Shown in pieces: positions 8,543 to 16,588 of a stretch of DNA of 43,583 nucleotides; within the stretch, counting starts at the first letter, position 1, and each line of letters starts with the position of its first letter. This DNA comes from an uncultured Lachnospiraceae bacterium (lineage in GTDB: Bacteria; Bacillota; Clostridia; Lachnospirales; Lachnospiraceae). The DNA lies in the NCBI GenBank assembly GCA_900553355.1, contig USDK01000021.1:1-43583 (forward strand), given 5' to 3'. Below the pieces are notes generated by a model. It was not told the origin of the DNA, searched no databases, and saw nothing but the letters and a program-made list of their open reading frames with translations. Position numbers and translations under genes: made by a program.

Positions 8543-9295
8543 ATGTCACATTTTAAGTATCAGTCAAAAAAGATTTTTTATAAAGAAATTGGTCAGGGAA
8601 GACCACTTATTATGCTGCATGGCGATACAGCCTCATCGAGGATGTTTGAACCACTGCTCCCATTATATCAGGAAAATTTTCGGGTAATTCTTCTGGATTT
8701 CCTGGGGAACGGGCACTCAGACAGAGTAGAAGGGTTTCCGGATAATCTGTGGGTCACTCAGGCGGAACAAATCGTTGCCCTGATTGAGCATCTGAAGATG
8801 GAGAAAGTCAGTCTTCTTGGAACAAGCGGCGGAGCATGGGTTGCCGTTAACACAGCGCTGAAACGCCCGGATCTTATCGACAGAGTAATTGCGGACAGCT
8901 TTGATGGCAGAACATTACATGAAACCTTTGCGGAAGACCTGGTGAAAGAAAGAAACTCTGCAAAACAGGACATGCAGGCAAGGCAGTTTTATGAATGGTG
9001 TCAGGGAAAAGACTGGGAAAGGGTAGTAGACCTTAATACCCAGGCGCTTTTAAAATGTGCCGCGGATCATCTCCCTTTATTTGTCAAGCCGTTAGAAATG
9101 CTGCGTACACCGATCCTTTTCCTGGGAAGCCGTCAGGACGATATGTGCCGCCGGGATATAGAGGAGGAATACCTGGAGATGAACCAGCTTGTACAGAATG
9201 GGAAGATACATATTTTTGAGACCGGCGGTCATCCGGCGGTTTTGTCGAACGCGGAATCTGCAGCTGATTTGATTAACAAGTTTATCAATCAATAA
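8543..9295 (+). CDS. Alpha/beta-fold hydrolase
   Basis: A 250-residue serine hydrolase. The oxyanion-hole motif LHGD is at about residues 25-28, the nucleophile elbow GTSGG has Ser at about residue 95, the probable acid lies in LGSRQDD near residue 217, and the catalytic His is in TGGHP near residue 235. The length is typical for a single-domain lipase/esterase-like hydrolase without a large lid. No signal peptide, so cytoplasmic. The start ATG 8543 follows TAGGAGGC; earlier in-frame starts lack a site. The substrate is unknown. It sits directly after a Vat-like acetyltransferase and before a TetR/MATE pair, which fits detoxification, and the possible leader peptide suggests drug-responsive expression; both points are inference. 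Confidence 0.88.
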   Translation: MSHFKYQSKKIFYKEIGQGRPLIMLHGDTASSRMFEPLLPLYQENFRVILLDFLGNGHSDRVEGFPDNLWVTQAEQIVALIEHLKMEKVSLLGTSGGAWVAVNTALKRPDLIDRVIADSFDGRTLHETFAEDLVKERNSAKQDMQARQFYEWCQGKDWERVVDLNTQALLKCAADHLPLFVKPLEMLRTPILFLGSRQDDMCRRDIEEEYLEMNQLVQNGKIHIFETGGHPAVLSNAESAADLINKFINQ

Positions 9296-9315
9296 ATAAA
9301 AGGTACATTTTAATG

Positions 9316-9359
9316 AATGAATAAAATTCATTGACGGATTGAGCAAAATATGCTATATT
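9316..9359 (+). promoter_or_regulatory. Promoter and 17-bp operator of the tetR gene at 9398
   Basis: The palindrome AATGAATAAAATTCATT (9316-9332, 7-3-7) overlaps the -35 TTGACG (9331-9336); TATATT (9354-9359) follows at 17 bp. A near copy of the same operator stands before the MATE gene (10024-10040). Confidence 0.8.
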
Positions 9360-9397
9360 CTTTCATGAGGCAGGAAGAAAAGAGGTGAAACTTTATT

Positions 9398-9970
9398 ATG
9401 ACCAGAGTTACCAAAGCACCAGAGGAGAGACGTCAGGAAATCATTGACACTGCGGTGAAGGTATTTTATGAAAAGGGATATGAAAAGACATCGATCTCGG
9501 ATATTGCAAAGGAGATGAATGTGGCGCAGGGGCTTTGCTACCGCTATTTTTCATCAAAAGAAGAATTATTTGATACTGCGCTTGACCAATATGCCCAGAG
9601 ACAGGTTGATGAGATCTGCAGCGCTTTAGATTCCCAAATGTCGTTGCCGGAAATAATTAAGAATATGCCTACTTTTTTGGAGGCAGAAGATGACGGCAGC
9701 TATACGCAGAAAATATGTCATGGGGAGGGCAATGCGAAATTCCATGATCAGCTTTCTCTTAAGATCTGTTCAAAGCTGCAGCCTGTTGTTGAGGAGTTGC
9801 TTGCAGCGGCCAGAGATCAGGGAAACATCCATGTGCAGGATGTAAAGACCATGGCTTCATTTTGTGTGTATGGGCAGTTGGGAGTATTGCTGGATCAGAA
9901 GCTTGCTGCCGATGAAAGAGTAAATCGGATTCGTAGATTTTTGCTTGAATTGATGAAGAGTTTTTCATAA
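9398..9970 (+). CDS. TetR/AcrR family transcriptional regulator
   Basis: A 190-residue repressor with an N-terminal TetR helix-turn-helix (about residues 10-57: VFYEKGYEKTSISDIAKEM, then VAQGLCYRYFSSKEEL) and a helical ligand-binding C-terminus without a recognisable substrate class. The start ATG 9398 is preceded by AGAGGTGAAAC. The same 7-3-7 palindrome is found in its own promoter and immediately before the MATE efflux gene downstream, so it very probably represses both. It is not closely similar to the TetR at 5173 outside the HTH. A hairpin at 9984 separates it from the pump gene. Confidence 0.93.
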   Translation: MTRVTKAPEERRQEIIDTAVKVFYEKGYEKTSISDIAKEMNVAQGLCYRYFSSKEELFDTALDQYAQRQVDEICSALDSQMSLPEIIKNMPTFLEAEDDGSYTQKICHGEGNAKFHDQLSLKICSKLQPVVEELLAAARDQGNIHVQDVKTMASFCVYGQLGVLLDQKLAADERVNRIRRFLLELMKSFS

Positions 9971-9983
9971 AAAATATCAGTTT

Positions 9984-10012
9984 TTCCCTGCCGGATATGG
10001 CAGGGAAATATT
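9984..10012 (+). terminator. Hairpin terminator after tetR
   Basis: Perfect 9-bp stem TTCCCTGCC (9984-9992) / GGCAGGGAA (9999-10007) with a GGATAT loop, then ATATTT. The T run is short; T's on the other side could make it bidirectional. Confidence 0.6.
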
Positions 10013-10023
10013 TAGACCCGATA

Positions 10024-10040
10024 AATGACTAATATTCATT
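10024..10040 (+). promoter_or_regulatory. TetR operator before the MATE gene
   Basis: AATGACTAATATTCATT has the same 7-3-7 geometry as 9316-9332, with one arm base changed and a different centre. It lies 20 nt before the MATE start codon, so bound repressor would block transcription. Confidence 0.7.
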
Positions 10041-10060
10041 CATTAAGGAGGAGATATATT

Positions 10061-11392
10061 ATGAATATGGAGATTGATTTTATTAAAGGAGATACGAAGA
10101 AATGTCTGGCAGCGATGGTGCTGCCGATGATGGCCGCAATGATCCTGAACATGGCCTATAATCTTGTGGATAGTCTCTGGATTGGCAACTTATTGGGAGA
10201 AACGGCCTATGCGGCTCTGACAAACTCGACGCCGGTCATTTTAATTCTCAGCTCTGTTGCGATGGGAGCAACTAATGGCGTGTCTATTTTGCTGTCACAG
10301 GCAGTCGGGGCAAATGAAAAAAATAAAGCGGATAGAATTATCGTGACGTCTTTAATTATTGCTGTTCTATTTTCACTGGGTGTAACTGTATTGCTGGAGT
10401 TGACGCTAAAGCCGATTCTTCATCTGCTTCATACACCGGATGAAGTGATGCAGCCGGCTTATCAATATCTGGCGATTTATATTCTCGGGTATCTGGCGGT
10501 TTATCTGTACTGCTATTTTACGGCGGTTTTAAGAAGCTTTGGGAACAGTATATTTCAGGTGATTGCAATGTTGATCTGTACCGTGCTGAATGCAGGATTA
10601 GATCCGTTGTTCATACACTTTATGGGATTTGACGGTGCGGCTGTTGCAACAGTCTTGTCTCAGACATTATGCCTGGTATTCATGCTTATATATTTATATA
10701 GAAAACAACTTTTTGCACTTCACCTTTCGCTTTTCGATAAAGGCCTGATTATTCCCTTTATTGAAAAGGCGGTTCCTTCTGCATTCCAGCAGAGTATACC
10801 TGCAATCAGTACCAGTTTTCTCACTTCGCTTGTTACAGGATATGGGATTTCTGCATTAGCGGCATATGGAATTACGGGGAAACTGGAAACAATTTTGTTC
10901 TATCCTGCAATGGCTCTCAACATGGCGCTGACAAGTATTGCAGGCCAATGTGTGGGAGGGAAAAGATATGACAGAGCAAAAGAATACATAAAGAGTTCAT
11001 TAGCGTATGGATCAGCCGTATTACTGATACTGTCTGTTTTTGTAGTCTTCTTTTCTGATCCACTGTCCCATCTGTTTGTAAACAGCGATGCAGCCGCATC
11101 GATTGTCGGCACCTATTTCAGGATTGTTGGCATCGGATATGTACTAAATACTATTACGAATTGTTTCCTGGGAAGTCTGAACGGAATGGGAAAGCCGGAA
11201 AAAAGTATGCTATGCATGGTTCTGTACTATATGGTTATAAGAATGCCGCTGGCATGGATATTGTCAAATTATGGTCTGGGATTAAATGGAATCTGGATTG
11301 CAGTCTTAATAAGTCATATCATTGCTGCCGCTACAGCAGCGATTTTGACAAACCATGAATTATTTAGGCAGGAAACGGAATCCGCACATTGA
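10061..11392 (+). CDS. MATE family efflux transporter
   Basis: A 443-residue multidrug and toxin extrusion-type exporter with about 12 transmembrane segments in two related halves. N-terminal features are the conserved LAAMVLPMMAAMILNMAYNL with VDSLWIGN, where MATE proteins have the VD(x)xFVG loop, and the second-half motif LTSIAGQCVGG. It would use a Na+ or H+ gradient to export cationic drugs. The start ATG 10061 follows AAGGAGGAGAT; the in-frame ATG at 10025 lies inside the operator and is rejected. Controlled by the TetR encoded just upstream, judging by the shared palindrome. The stop codon overlaps the -35 of the next gene. Distinct from the second MATE at 15197. Confidence 0.93.
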   Translation: MNMEIDFIKGDTKKCLAAMVLPMMAAMILNMAYNLVDSLWIGNLLGETAYAALTNSTPVILILSSVAMGATNGVSILLSQAVGANEKNKADRIIVTSLIIAVLFSLGVTVLLELTLKPILHLLHTPDEVMQPAYQYLAIYILGYLAVYLYCYFTAVLRSFGNSIFQVIAMLICTVLNAGLDPLFIHFMGFDGAAVATVLSQTLCLVFMLIYLYRKQLFALHLSLFDKGLIIPFIEKAVPSAFQQSIPAISTSFLTSLVTGYGISALAAYGITGKLETILFYPAMALNMALTSIAGQCVGGKRYDRAKEYIKSSLAYGSAVLLILSVFVVFFSDPLSHLFVNSDAAASIVGTYFRIVGIGYVLNTITNCFLGSLNGMGKPEKSMLCMVLYYMVIRMPLAWILSNYGLGLNGIWIAVLISHIIAAATAAILTNHELFRQETESAH

Positions 11393-11417
11393 CGCTGTAT
11401 TGAGGATTAGATATAAT
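11389..11417 (+). promoter_or_regulatory. Promoter of the rRNA methyltransferase gene
   Basis: TTGACG (11389-11394), exactly 17 bp, TATAAT (11412-11417). The -35 element overlaps the MATE stop codon. Confidence 0.8.
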
Positions 11418-11462
11418 TTATTTCACAGGCTATAGAATGACAGTTAAATAGGGAGGAACAGT

Positions 11463-12668
11463 ATGTCTGAAGCAATCGTGACATTAAAGAAAGGCGCAGG
11501 GCGCATGCTGAAGCAGGGCGGTCCATGGATCTATGATAATGAGGTGGAGAGTATCGCAGGGGATTTCGGGGACGGGGATATCGTGTTGGTTCATGATTTT
11601 GACGGATATCCCATGGGCAGGGGATTTATTAACCGCCACTCGAAGCTTCTGGTGCGTATGATGACCAGAAACAGGGATACAGAAATTACGGAAGATTTTC
11701 TTCGTATGCGTGTTCAGAATGCCTGGGAGTATCGGAAAAAGGTGATGGATGATGTTTCCAGCTGCCGGGTCATTTTTGGGGAAGCAGATTTCCTGCCGGG
11801 CCTGGTAATAGATAAGTTTGCAGACGTTCTGGTAGTGGAGTCGCTGGCCCTTGGGATAGACCGCTTTAAGGAAAAGATTGTTGCCATCTTAAAAGACCTC
11901 ATGGAAAAAGACGGCATCCATATCCGAGGCGTCTATGAGAGAAGTGACGCGAAAGTACGTGAGCAGGAGGGGATGAAGCGATATAAAGGATTCATCGGCG
12001 ATCCCTTTGATACAAAGGTTGAGATCGTGGAAAACGGAGTCCGTTATTATGTAGATGTGAAAGACGGTCAGAAAACAGGATTCTTTCTGGATCAGAAATA
12101 CAACCGCCGGGCAGCGGCAAAACTGTGTCAGGGAGCCAGAGTTCTGGACTGCTTTACTCACACAGGATCTTTTGCGCTGAATGCCGGAGCGGCCGGAGCC
12201 GTACATGTAACGGGTGTAGATGCCTCAGAGCTGGGGGTCTTGCAGGCCAGGGAAAATGCAAAACTGAACGGGCTGGAAGACCGGGTGGAATTTATCTGCG
12301 AGGATGTATTTGATCTGCTCCCGAGACTGGAGAAACAGGGAGAAAAATATGATGTTGTGATCCTGGATCCCCCGGCATTTACGAAATCAAGAAATTCCGT
12401 GAAGAAGGCGGTAAAGGGATACCGGGAGATCAATTTAAGAGGGATGAAGCTGGTAAAAGACGGCGGATATCTTGCTACCTGCTCCTGTTCCCATTTCATG
12501 GATTACGAATTGTTTACCAAGACGATCGGGCAGGCTGCGCAGAATGTACATAAAAGGCTGCGGCAGGTAGAATTCCGCACACAGTCACCGGACCACCCTA
12601 TTTTGTGGGGTGCTGGGGATTCCTATTATTTGAAGTTCTACATCTTCCAGGTGTGTGATGAAAAGTAG
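11463..12668 (+). CDS. rlmI: Class I SAM-dependent 23S rRNA methyltransferase, RlmI-like
   Basis: A 401-residue protein with the RlmI layout: an N-terminal PUA domain (about 1-75, with GGPWIYDNEV and GRGFINRHS), a central EEHEE-like region (LPGLVIDKF), and a C-terminal Rossmann methyltransferase with motif I VLDCFTHTGSFALNAG at about residue 225, acidic motif VTGVDASE, and the catalytic-region motif DPPAFTKS near residue 303. E. coli RlmI makes m5C1962 in 23S rRNA and is about the same length. The start ATG 11463 follows GGGAGGAAC. Its own good promoter and convergent neighbour suggest a single-gene transcript. The exact target base in this organism is inferred from the family. Confidence 0.88.
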   Translation: MSEAIVTLKKGAGRMLKQGGPWIYDNEVESIAGDFGDGDIVLVHDFDGYPMGRGFINRHSKLLVRMMTRNRDTEITEDFLRMRVQNAWEYRKKVMDDVSSCRVIFGEADFLPGLVIDKFADVLVVESLALGIDRFKEKIVAILKDLMEKDGIHIRGVYERSDAKVREQEGMKRYKGFIGDPFDTKVEIVENGVRYYVDVKDGQKTGFFLDQKYNRRAAAKLCQGARVLDCFTHTGSFALNAGAAGAVHVTGVDASELGVLQARENAKLNGLEDRVEFICEDVFDLLPRLEKQGEKYDVVILDPPAFTKSRNSVKKAVKGYREINLRGMKLVKDGGYLATCSCSHFMDYELFTKTIGQAAQNVHKRLRQVEFRTQSPDHPILWGAGDSYYLKFYIFQVCDEK

Positions 12669-12680
12669 GAAAAGGAAAAC

Positions 12681-13592
12681 CTACAAACCTTCCAGATCAA
12701 AGGGAGGCGTGTAATCTTCTTTTGCGCTGGTACGTTCCTGCATGTATCCCTGATCAAGTCCAAGAGACAGAGCGGCGTCCAGCACTTTCTGATATTCATA
12801 AGTGGTAAGTCTCCGGTTGATCTCGGGATGTTTTCCGGCGTGGTAAAAAGGCGTGTACTGGCTCATCAGACTGATGAGCCAGCTTTTTTCCGGCAGATTT
12901 TCTTTCATCCAGTGAAGCAGCCGGATAGAATCCTCTGTTTGACCGGGAAGAACCATGTGGCGGATGAGAACACCACGCACAAGCATACCATCCTTGTCCA
13001 ATATAGGTTTGCCACATTGCCGGATCATCTCTGGTATAGCCTGGGAGGCATACTGGAAATAGTCAGGCGCCCCGGAATATTTTCTTGATATTTCCCGAGA
13101 AAAATATTTTAGATCCGGAAGATATATATCCACGTATCCTTCCAGCATCCGCAGTGTTTCGACTCGTTCATATCCTCCACAGTTATATACGACGGGGATA
13201 TGGAGATAGGGTTTTACTTTGTCGAGAACAGGCAGGATGGAAGGAAGAAAATGGGTGGCAGTAATCAGGTCGATATTTCTGGCGCCCTTATCCTGGAGGC
13301 TGAGAAAGATTTCGCCCAGCCTTTCAGGAGAAATTTCCTTTCCAAGTCCCTCCTGGCTGATTTTATAATTCTGGCAGTAACAGCATCTGAGGGTACACCC
13401 GGAAAAGAAGACGGCTCCGCTTCCACCGTGTTCGCTCAAGCAAGGCTCTTCCCAGAAATGAAGCGCTGCTCTGGCGGCTTTCAGAGATGTGCCCTGTCCA
13501 CACAGCCCCGGCTTTCGCCGGCGGTCTGTGCGGCACATGCGAGGACACAAAGTACAGTTTTCATACATCAAAGATAAATTTTCCATAGACAT
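12681..13592 (-). CDS. Radical SAM protein, PflA-like (pyruvate formate-lyase activase-related)
   Basis: 303 residues. The radical-SAM cluster motif CxxxCxxC appears as CTLRCCYCQNY near residue 66, preceded by an N-terminal Cys group (CTLCPRMCRTDR, then GLCGQG) that defines the PflX/PflA-like subfamily, and followed by YNCGGYE and the LPGQTEDS segment. These enzymes reductively cleave SAM; whether this one makes a glycyl radical or does another reaction is unknown, and no glycyl-radical enzyme is encoded nearby. It lies 6 nt after an EFR1 ferredoxin gene on the same strand; that protein may be its electron donor. The start is uncertain (ATG ending at 13592 or 13586) because no clear ribosome site is visible. 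Confidence 0.85.
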   Translation of the reverse strand: MSMENLSLMYENCTLCPRMCRTDRRRKPGLCGQGTSLKAARAALHFWEEPCLSEHGGSGAVFFSGCTLRCCYCQNYKISQEGLGKEISPERLGEIFLSLQDKGARNIDLITATHFLPSILPVLDKVKPYLHIPVVYNCGGYERVETLRMLEGYVDIYLPDLKYFSREISRKYSGAPDYFQYASQAIPEMIRQCGKPILDKDGMLVRGVLIRHMVLPGQTEDSIRLLHWMKENLPEKSWLISLMSQYTPFYHAGKHPEINRRLTTYEYQKVLDAALSLGLDQGYMQERTSAKEDYTPPFDLEGL

Positions 13593-13598
13593 CAGACA

Positions 13599-14360
13599 TT
13601 AGAGATATAATTCACATTCTTTTCGTGTGGAACAGGCTTTCTTCAACATGGTATTTACGGCTGCAAGCATTACTGGATTTAACTTTCGGGCAGAATGCGG
13701 ACAGACGGATATACAGCGCATACAGGAGATACAGAGATTGCCGTCCGTTTTGCCAGGATCATCCTTGTCAATGGCCTGGACAGGACACTTTTTAGCGCAT
13801 AAGCCGCATTTTACGCAGTTTTTGCCGGGCTTTGGAACCATTCCGGAACCACCGCGTTTTTTATAAGGACGGTCACCAGGAATAGAAGGTTCGGACATAT
13901 CGCCGGAAGAGATTTTTTCAAGGATTTGTCTGGAAAAGCCGGAAAGCTGCGCCTGATCCTTTTCATCCGGACGACCTGCGGCAAACTGACGGGCGATGGA
14001 ATGCTCGGCAATTGCAGCGGCAGCAGAGAGGATATGGAATCCAGCTGTTTTGGCGCTGTCTTCCAGCTCAACCAGAGTGTCTTCGTAAGCTCGATTGCCA
14101 TAGACACACAGAAGAATGGCTTTTGCGCCATTGCCTTTGATTAAGGACAGGCGGTTAACAGCTGGTTCCGGCACACGTCCTCCATAGGACGGTACTGCGA
14201 TCAGGGCAGTATCTTCTTCAGAAAGGGATATAGAAGAAAAGTCAACTGTGCTGTCTGTCAGGTCTACAGGAAGAATATCTTTTGATAGTTCATGTGCCAT
14301 CATGTCAGCTGCTTTTTGTGTTCCGCCGGTTGGGCTGAAATAAATCTCATAAAGTTTCAT
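13599..14360 (-). CDS. EFR1 family ferrodoxin (flavodoxin-like domain + two 4Fe-4S motifs)
   Basis: 253 residues. The N-terminal half is a flavodoxin-like FMN domain (YFSPTGGTQKAADM for phosphate binding; VPSYGGRVPEPAV; VYGNRAYEDTL). The C-terminal part is a bacterial ferredoxin with CVKCGLCAKKCP and CISCMRCISVCP. Such two-part electron carriers are common in anaerobic Firmicutes. The start at 14360 is chosen because TTGGAGGACTTGATC stands directly before the ATG; the longer frame begins 14 codons earlier without a site. Followed closely by the radical SAM gene and divergent from an Rrf2 regulator, with palindromes in between, so expression is probably Rrf2-controlled. The last residues (CSTRKECELYL) add two extra Cys. 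Confidence 0.9.
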   Translation of the reverse strand: MKLYEIYFSPTGGTQKAADMMAHELSKDILPVDLTDSTVDFSSISLSEEDTALIAVPSYGGRVPEPAVNRLSLIKGNGAKAILLCVYGNRAYEDTLVELEDSAKTAGFHILSAAAAIAEHSIARQFAAGRPDEKDQAQLSGFSRQILEKISSGDMSEPSIPGDRPYKKRGGSGMVPKPGKNCVKCGLCAKKCPVQAIDKDDPGKTDGNLCISCMRCISVCPHSARKLNPVMLAAVNTMLKKACSTRKECELYL

Positions 14361-14446
14361 GATCAAGTCCTCCAATCTATATTTTTCATAATTCAAAAAC
14401 ACAGGTGTCTGCTTGCAATCTGCCGACAGACCATGTAAAATGTGAA

Positions 14447-14529
14447 GATGTAAAAGATGACTTTACATCCATGTGAAAAGCATAGCATCAAACAGGTGTA
14501 AAGTCAAGAATTACATCGGTACGGATGTA
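14447..14529. promoter_or_regulatory. Divergent operator region between EFR1 and rrf2
   Basis: Two inverted repeats share GATGTA/TACATC arms: GATGTAAA (14447-14454)/TTTACATC (14462-14469), and TACATC (14512-14517)/GATGTA (14524-14529). A third GTGTAAA...TTACATC arrangement lies between them. The rightmost overlaps a TATTAT -10 for rrf2 (14528-14533). This predicts Rrf2 binding and shared control of both directions. Confidence 0.65.
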
Positions 14530-14547
14530 TTATGAAAGGGTGATCTG

Positions 14548-14985
14548 ATGCAGATTAGTATGAAATGTTCAATAGCGGTGCATTGTCTGATTTTTATATA
14601 TGAAGCAAATGATAAAGTCCGTGTTACGAGTAAGCTGCTGGCACAGAGCACCAAATGTAATCCGGTTGTGATCCGCAACGTGTTCAGTGCATTGAAAAAG
14701 GCAGGAATGATTACGGTGACCCGCGGCACAGGAGGCGCGGCACTGTGTAAGGATCCTTCAGAAATCACACTGTATATGATCTACAATGCAATGGAACCAG
14801 ACGGACTTTCTTCATTGATCGGGATTCATTCCTGTGAGGGAAACAAATGTCCGGTAGCGCAAAATATCCGGCAGGTTTTGCAGGAGCCTTATCGGGAAAT
14901 CGCGGATTCTATCCGGCAGACAATGGAAGGGATTACGCTGGACTCTATGATTGAAGATTATCACAGAAGAATTGGAGAAAAGTAA
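14548..14985 (+). CDS. Rrf2 family transcriptional regulator
   Basis: A 145-residue winged-helix regulator. The N-terminus MQISMKCSIAVHCLIFI and the wing RGTGGAALCKDPSEITL are Rrf2-typical. The C-terminal region has HSCEGNKCPVAQNI, that is two Cys (in CEGNKC) instead of the three-Cys Fe-S set of IscR/NsrR, although another Cys (Lys-Cys-Asn-Pro, about residue 35) is present. It could sense redox or a small molecule through these Cys; that is inference. The start ATG 14548 follows AAGGGTGATC. Divergent from the EFR1-radical SAM pair. Confidence 0.92.
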   Translation: MQISMKCSIAVHCLIFIYEANDKVRVTSKLLAQSTKCNPVVIRNVFSALKKAGMITVTRGTGGAALCKDPSEITLYMIYNAMEPDGLSSLIGIHSCEGNKCPVAQNIRQVLQEPYREIADSIRQTMEGITLDSMIEDYHRRIGEK

Positions 14986-15084
14986 AAAATTTGATAGTTG
15001 CGGAATTGTAAAGTCCGGTTGCTGGGGTAATCTATTGGGTGGTGACCATTATTTACCGCAATCAGGCAGAATAAATGATGCAAA

Positions 15085-15110
15085 AAAGGGCCGGGTCCGG
15101 CTCTTTTTTT
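15085..15110 (+). terminator. Intrinsic terminator after rrf2
   Basis: GGGCCGG / CCGGCTC stem with a short loop followed by seven T's (15104-15110) and preceded by an A run. The gap 14986-15084 shows nothing else. Confidence 0.8.
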
Positions 15111-15115
15111 CGCTC

Positions 15116-15144
15116 TTGACGCAGAAGTGAGAAAGCAGTAAGAT
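15116..15144 (+). promoter_or_regulatory. Promoter of the second MATE gene
   Basis: TTGACG (15116-15121), 17-bp spacer, TAAGAT (15139-15144), immediately after the terminator. Confidence 0.65.
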
Positions 15145-15196
15145 AATCAAGGCGAAAATTCGATTTTCTGGTATTGATCATGATGGAGGGATAACG

Positions 15197-16570
15197 TTGA
15201 AAAAGAATAAATATGAGATTGATATGTGCAACGGGACGATCATGGATAAATTAATTTCCTTTTCGCTCCCGTTGATGCTTTCCAGTATTCTGCAGTTGAT
15301 GTTTAATGCAGTAGATATCATCGTCGTGGGAAGGTTCAGCGGAAGTCAGGCTCTGGCAGCTGTAGGAGCCACAACAGCATTGATCAATATTTTTACCAAT
15401 CTGTTTATCGGAATTTCTCTGGGAGCCAATGTCCTGGCAGCCAGATATTATGCGGCAGGACGTGAAAAAGAGATGTCAGAGGCGGTACATACGGCGATTA
15501 CACTTGCCTTGATCAGCGGAATTGTAATGGCATTCGTCGGCTTTGGAACTGCCAGGGCAGCTCTGGGTCTGATGGATACGCCCGGGGATGTAATTGATCA
15601 GGCGGCATTATATATGAGGATTTATTTTTTAGGAATGCCTTTTTTCATGCTCTATAATTATGGGGCGGCAATCTTAAGAGCAGTAGGAGACACCAAGAGG
15701 CCGTTGATGTTTCTGGCTGTGGCAGGGATGGCCAATGTAGTGCTGGATCTTCTGCTGGTTATCGTAATTCCTCTTGGCGTAGCAGGAGTGGCCATCGGCA
15801 CAGTGACATCTCAGATGATTTCCAGTATCCTGGTGATGCGGTGTCTCCACAGATCGGAAGGGAGTTATCAGCTTCAGTTTTCAAAACTGAGGATCAAAGG
15901 AGTATATCTGAAGCGGATCTTTCAGGTTGGGATCCCGGCTGGGATTCAGAGTACGGTCATTAATTTTTCAAACGCCCTTCTACAGTCCTCTGTTAATTCA
16001 TTCGGGTCGACTGCAATGGCAGGGTATACGGCGGCCAACAATATTCTTGGATTTCTCTATGTGTCAGTTAACGCAGTGACACAGGCGTGCATGAGTTTTA
16101 CCAGTCAGAATTACAGTGTTGGAAAACAGAAAAGGATGGACAGAGTGCTTTTAGACTGCATGGTTTTGTCCGCAGGCGTGTCTGGAGTGCTGGGAGTCGG
16201 GGCCTATGTGTTTGGCTCACATATCTTAAGAATTTACACGGCAGAGGCGGATGTAATCCAGTGTGGGCTGGAGATCCTTTCGATTACAACAGTTCCCTAT
16301 TTCCTTTGCGGAATCATGGATCTGATCCCTGGGGCACTGCGTGGGATGGGGCATTCGGCAGTGCCGATGGTACTGTCGGTGATTGGTACGGTAGGGACCA
16401 GGATCCTCTGGGTCTATGTGTTTTTCCCACAGCACAGGTCCTTATATTTTCTGTTTATTTCCTATCCGGGTTCATGGATTTTTACGATTGCCATGCAGGC
16501 AGTCTGCTTCTGGTTTGTCAGAAAAAAGTGCATCAGACAGCTGAAAACGGCTGGGGTATTGGCTGCATAA
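15197..16570 (+). CDS. MATE family efflux transporter (second copy)
   Basis: A 457-residue MATE exporter with about 12 membrane helices. Conserved parts are LPLMLSSILQLMFNAVDIIV, GRFSGSQALAAVGAT, the middle of half one with YNYGAAILRAVGDTKRP, and half two with FTSQNYSVGKQKRMDR and GALRGMGHSAVP. The start is TTG 15197, supported by GGAGGG 8 nt upstream. Unlike the pump at 10061 it has no adjacent regulator and no shared operator. The next gene, birA, starts 18 nt later with its own ribosome site, so they are probably co-transcribed. Substrate unknown. Confidence 0.93.
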   Translation: MKKNKYEIDMCNGTIMDKLISFSLPLMLSSILQLMFNAVDIIVVGRFSGSQALAAVGATTALINIFTNLFIGISLGANVLAARYYAAGREKEMSEAVHTAITLALISGIVMAFVGFGTARAALGLMDTPGDVIDQAALYMRIYFLGMPFFMLYNYGAAILRAVGDTKRPLMFLAVAGMANVVLDLLLVIVIPLGVAGVAIGTVTSQMISSILVMRCLHRSEGSYQLQFSKLRIKGVYLKRIFQVGIPAGIQSTVINFSNALLQSSVNSFGSTAMAGYTAANNILGFLYVSVNAVTQACMSFTSQNYSVGKQKRMDRVLLDCMVLSAGVSGVLGVGAYVFGSHILRIYTAEADVIQCGLEILSITTVPYFLCGIMDLIPGALRGMGHSAVPMVLSVIGTVGTRILWVYVFFPQHRSLYFLFISYPGSWIFTIAMQAVCFWFVRKKCIRQLKTAGVLAA

Positions 16571-16588
16571 AAAGACGGAGGTAATCTT

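Noticed and set aside
8973..10000. Mobile-element origin of the resistance-like cluster
   Set aside because: No transposase, integrase, terminal repeats or clear base-composition break were found around 5-11 kb.
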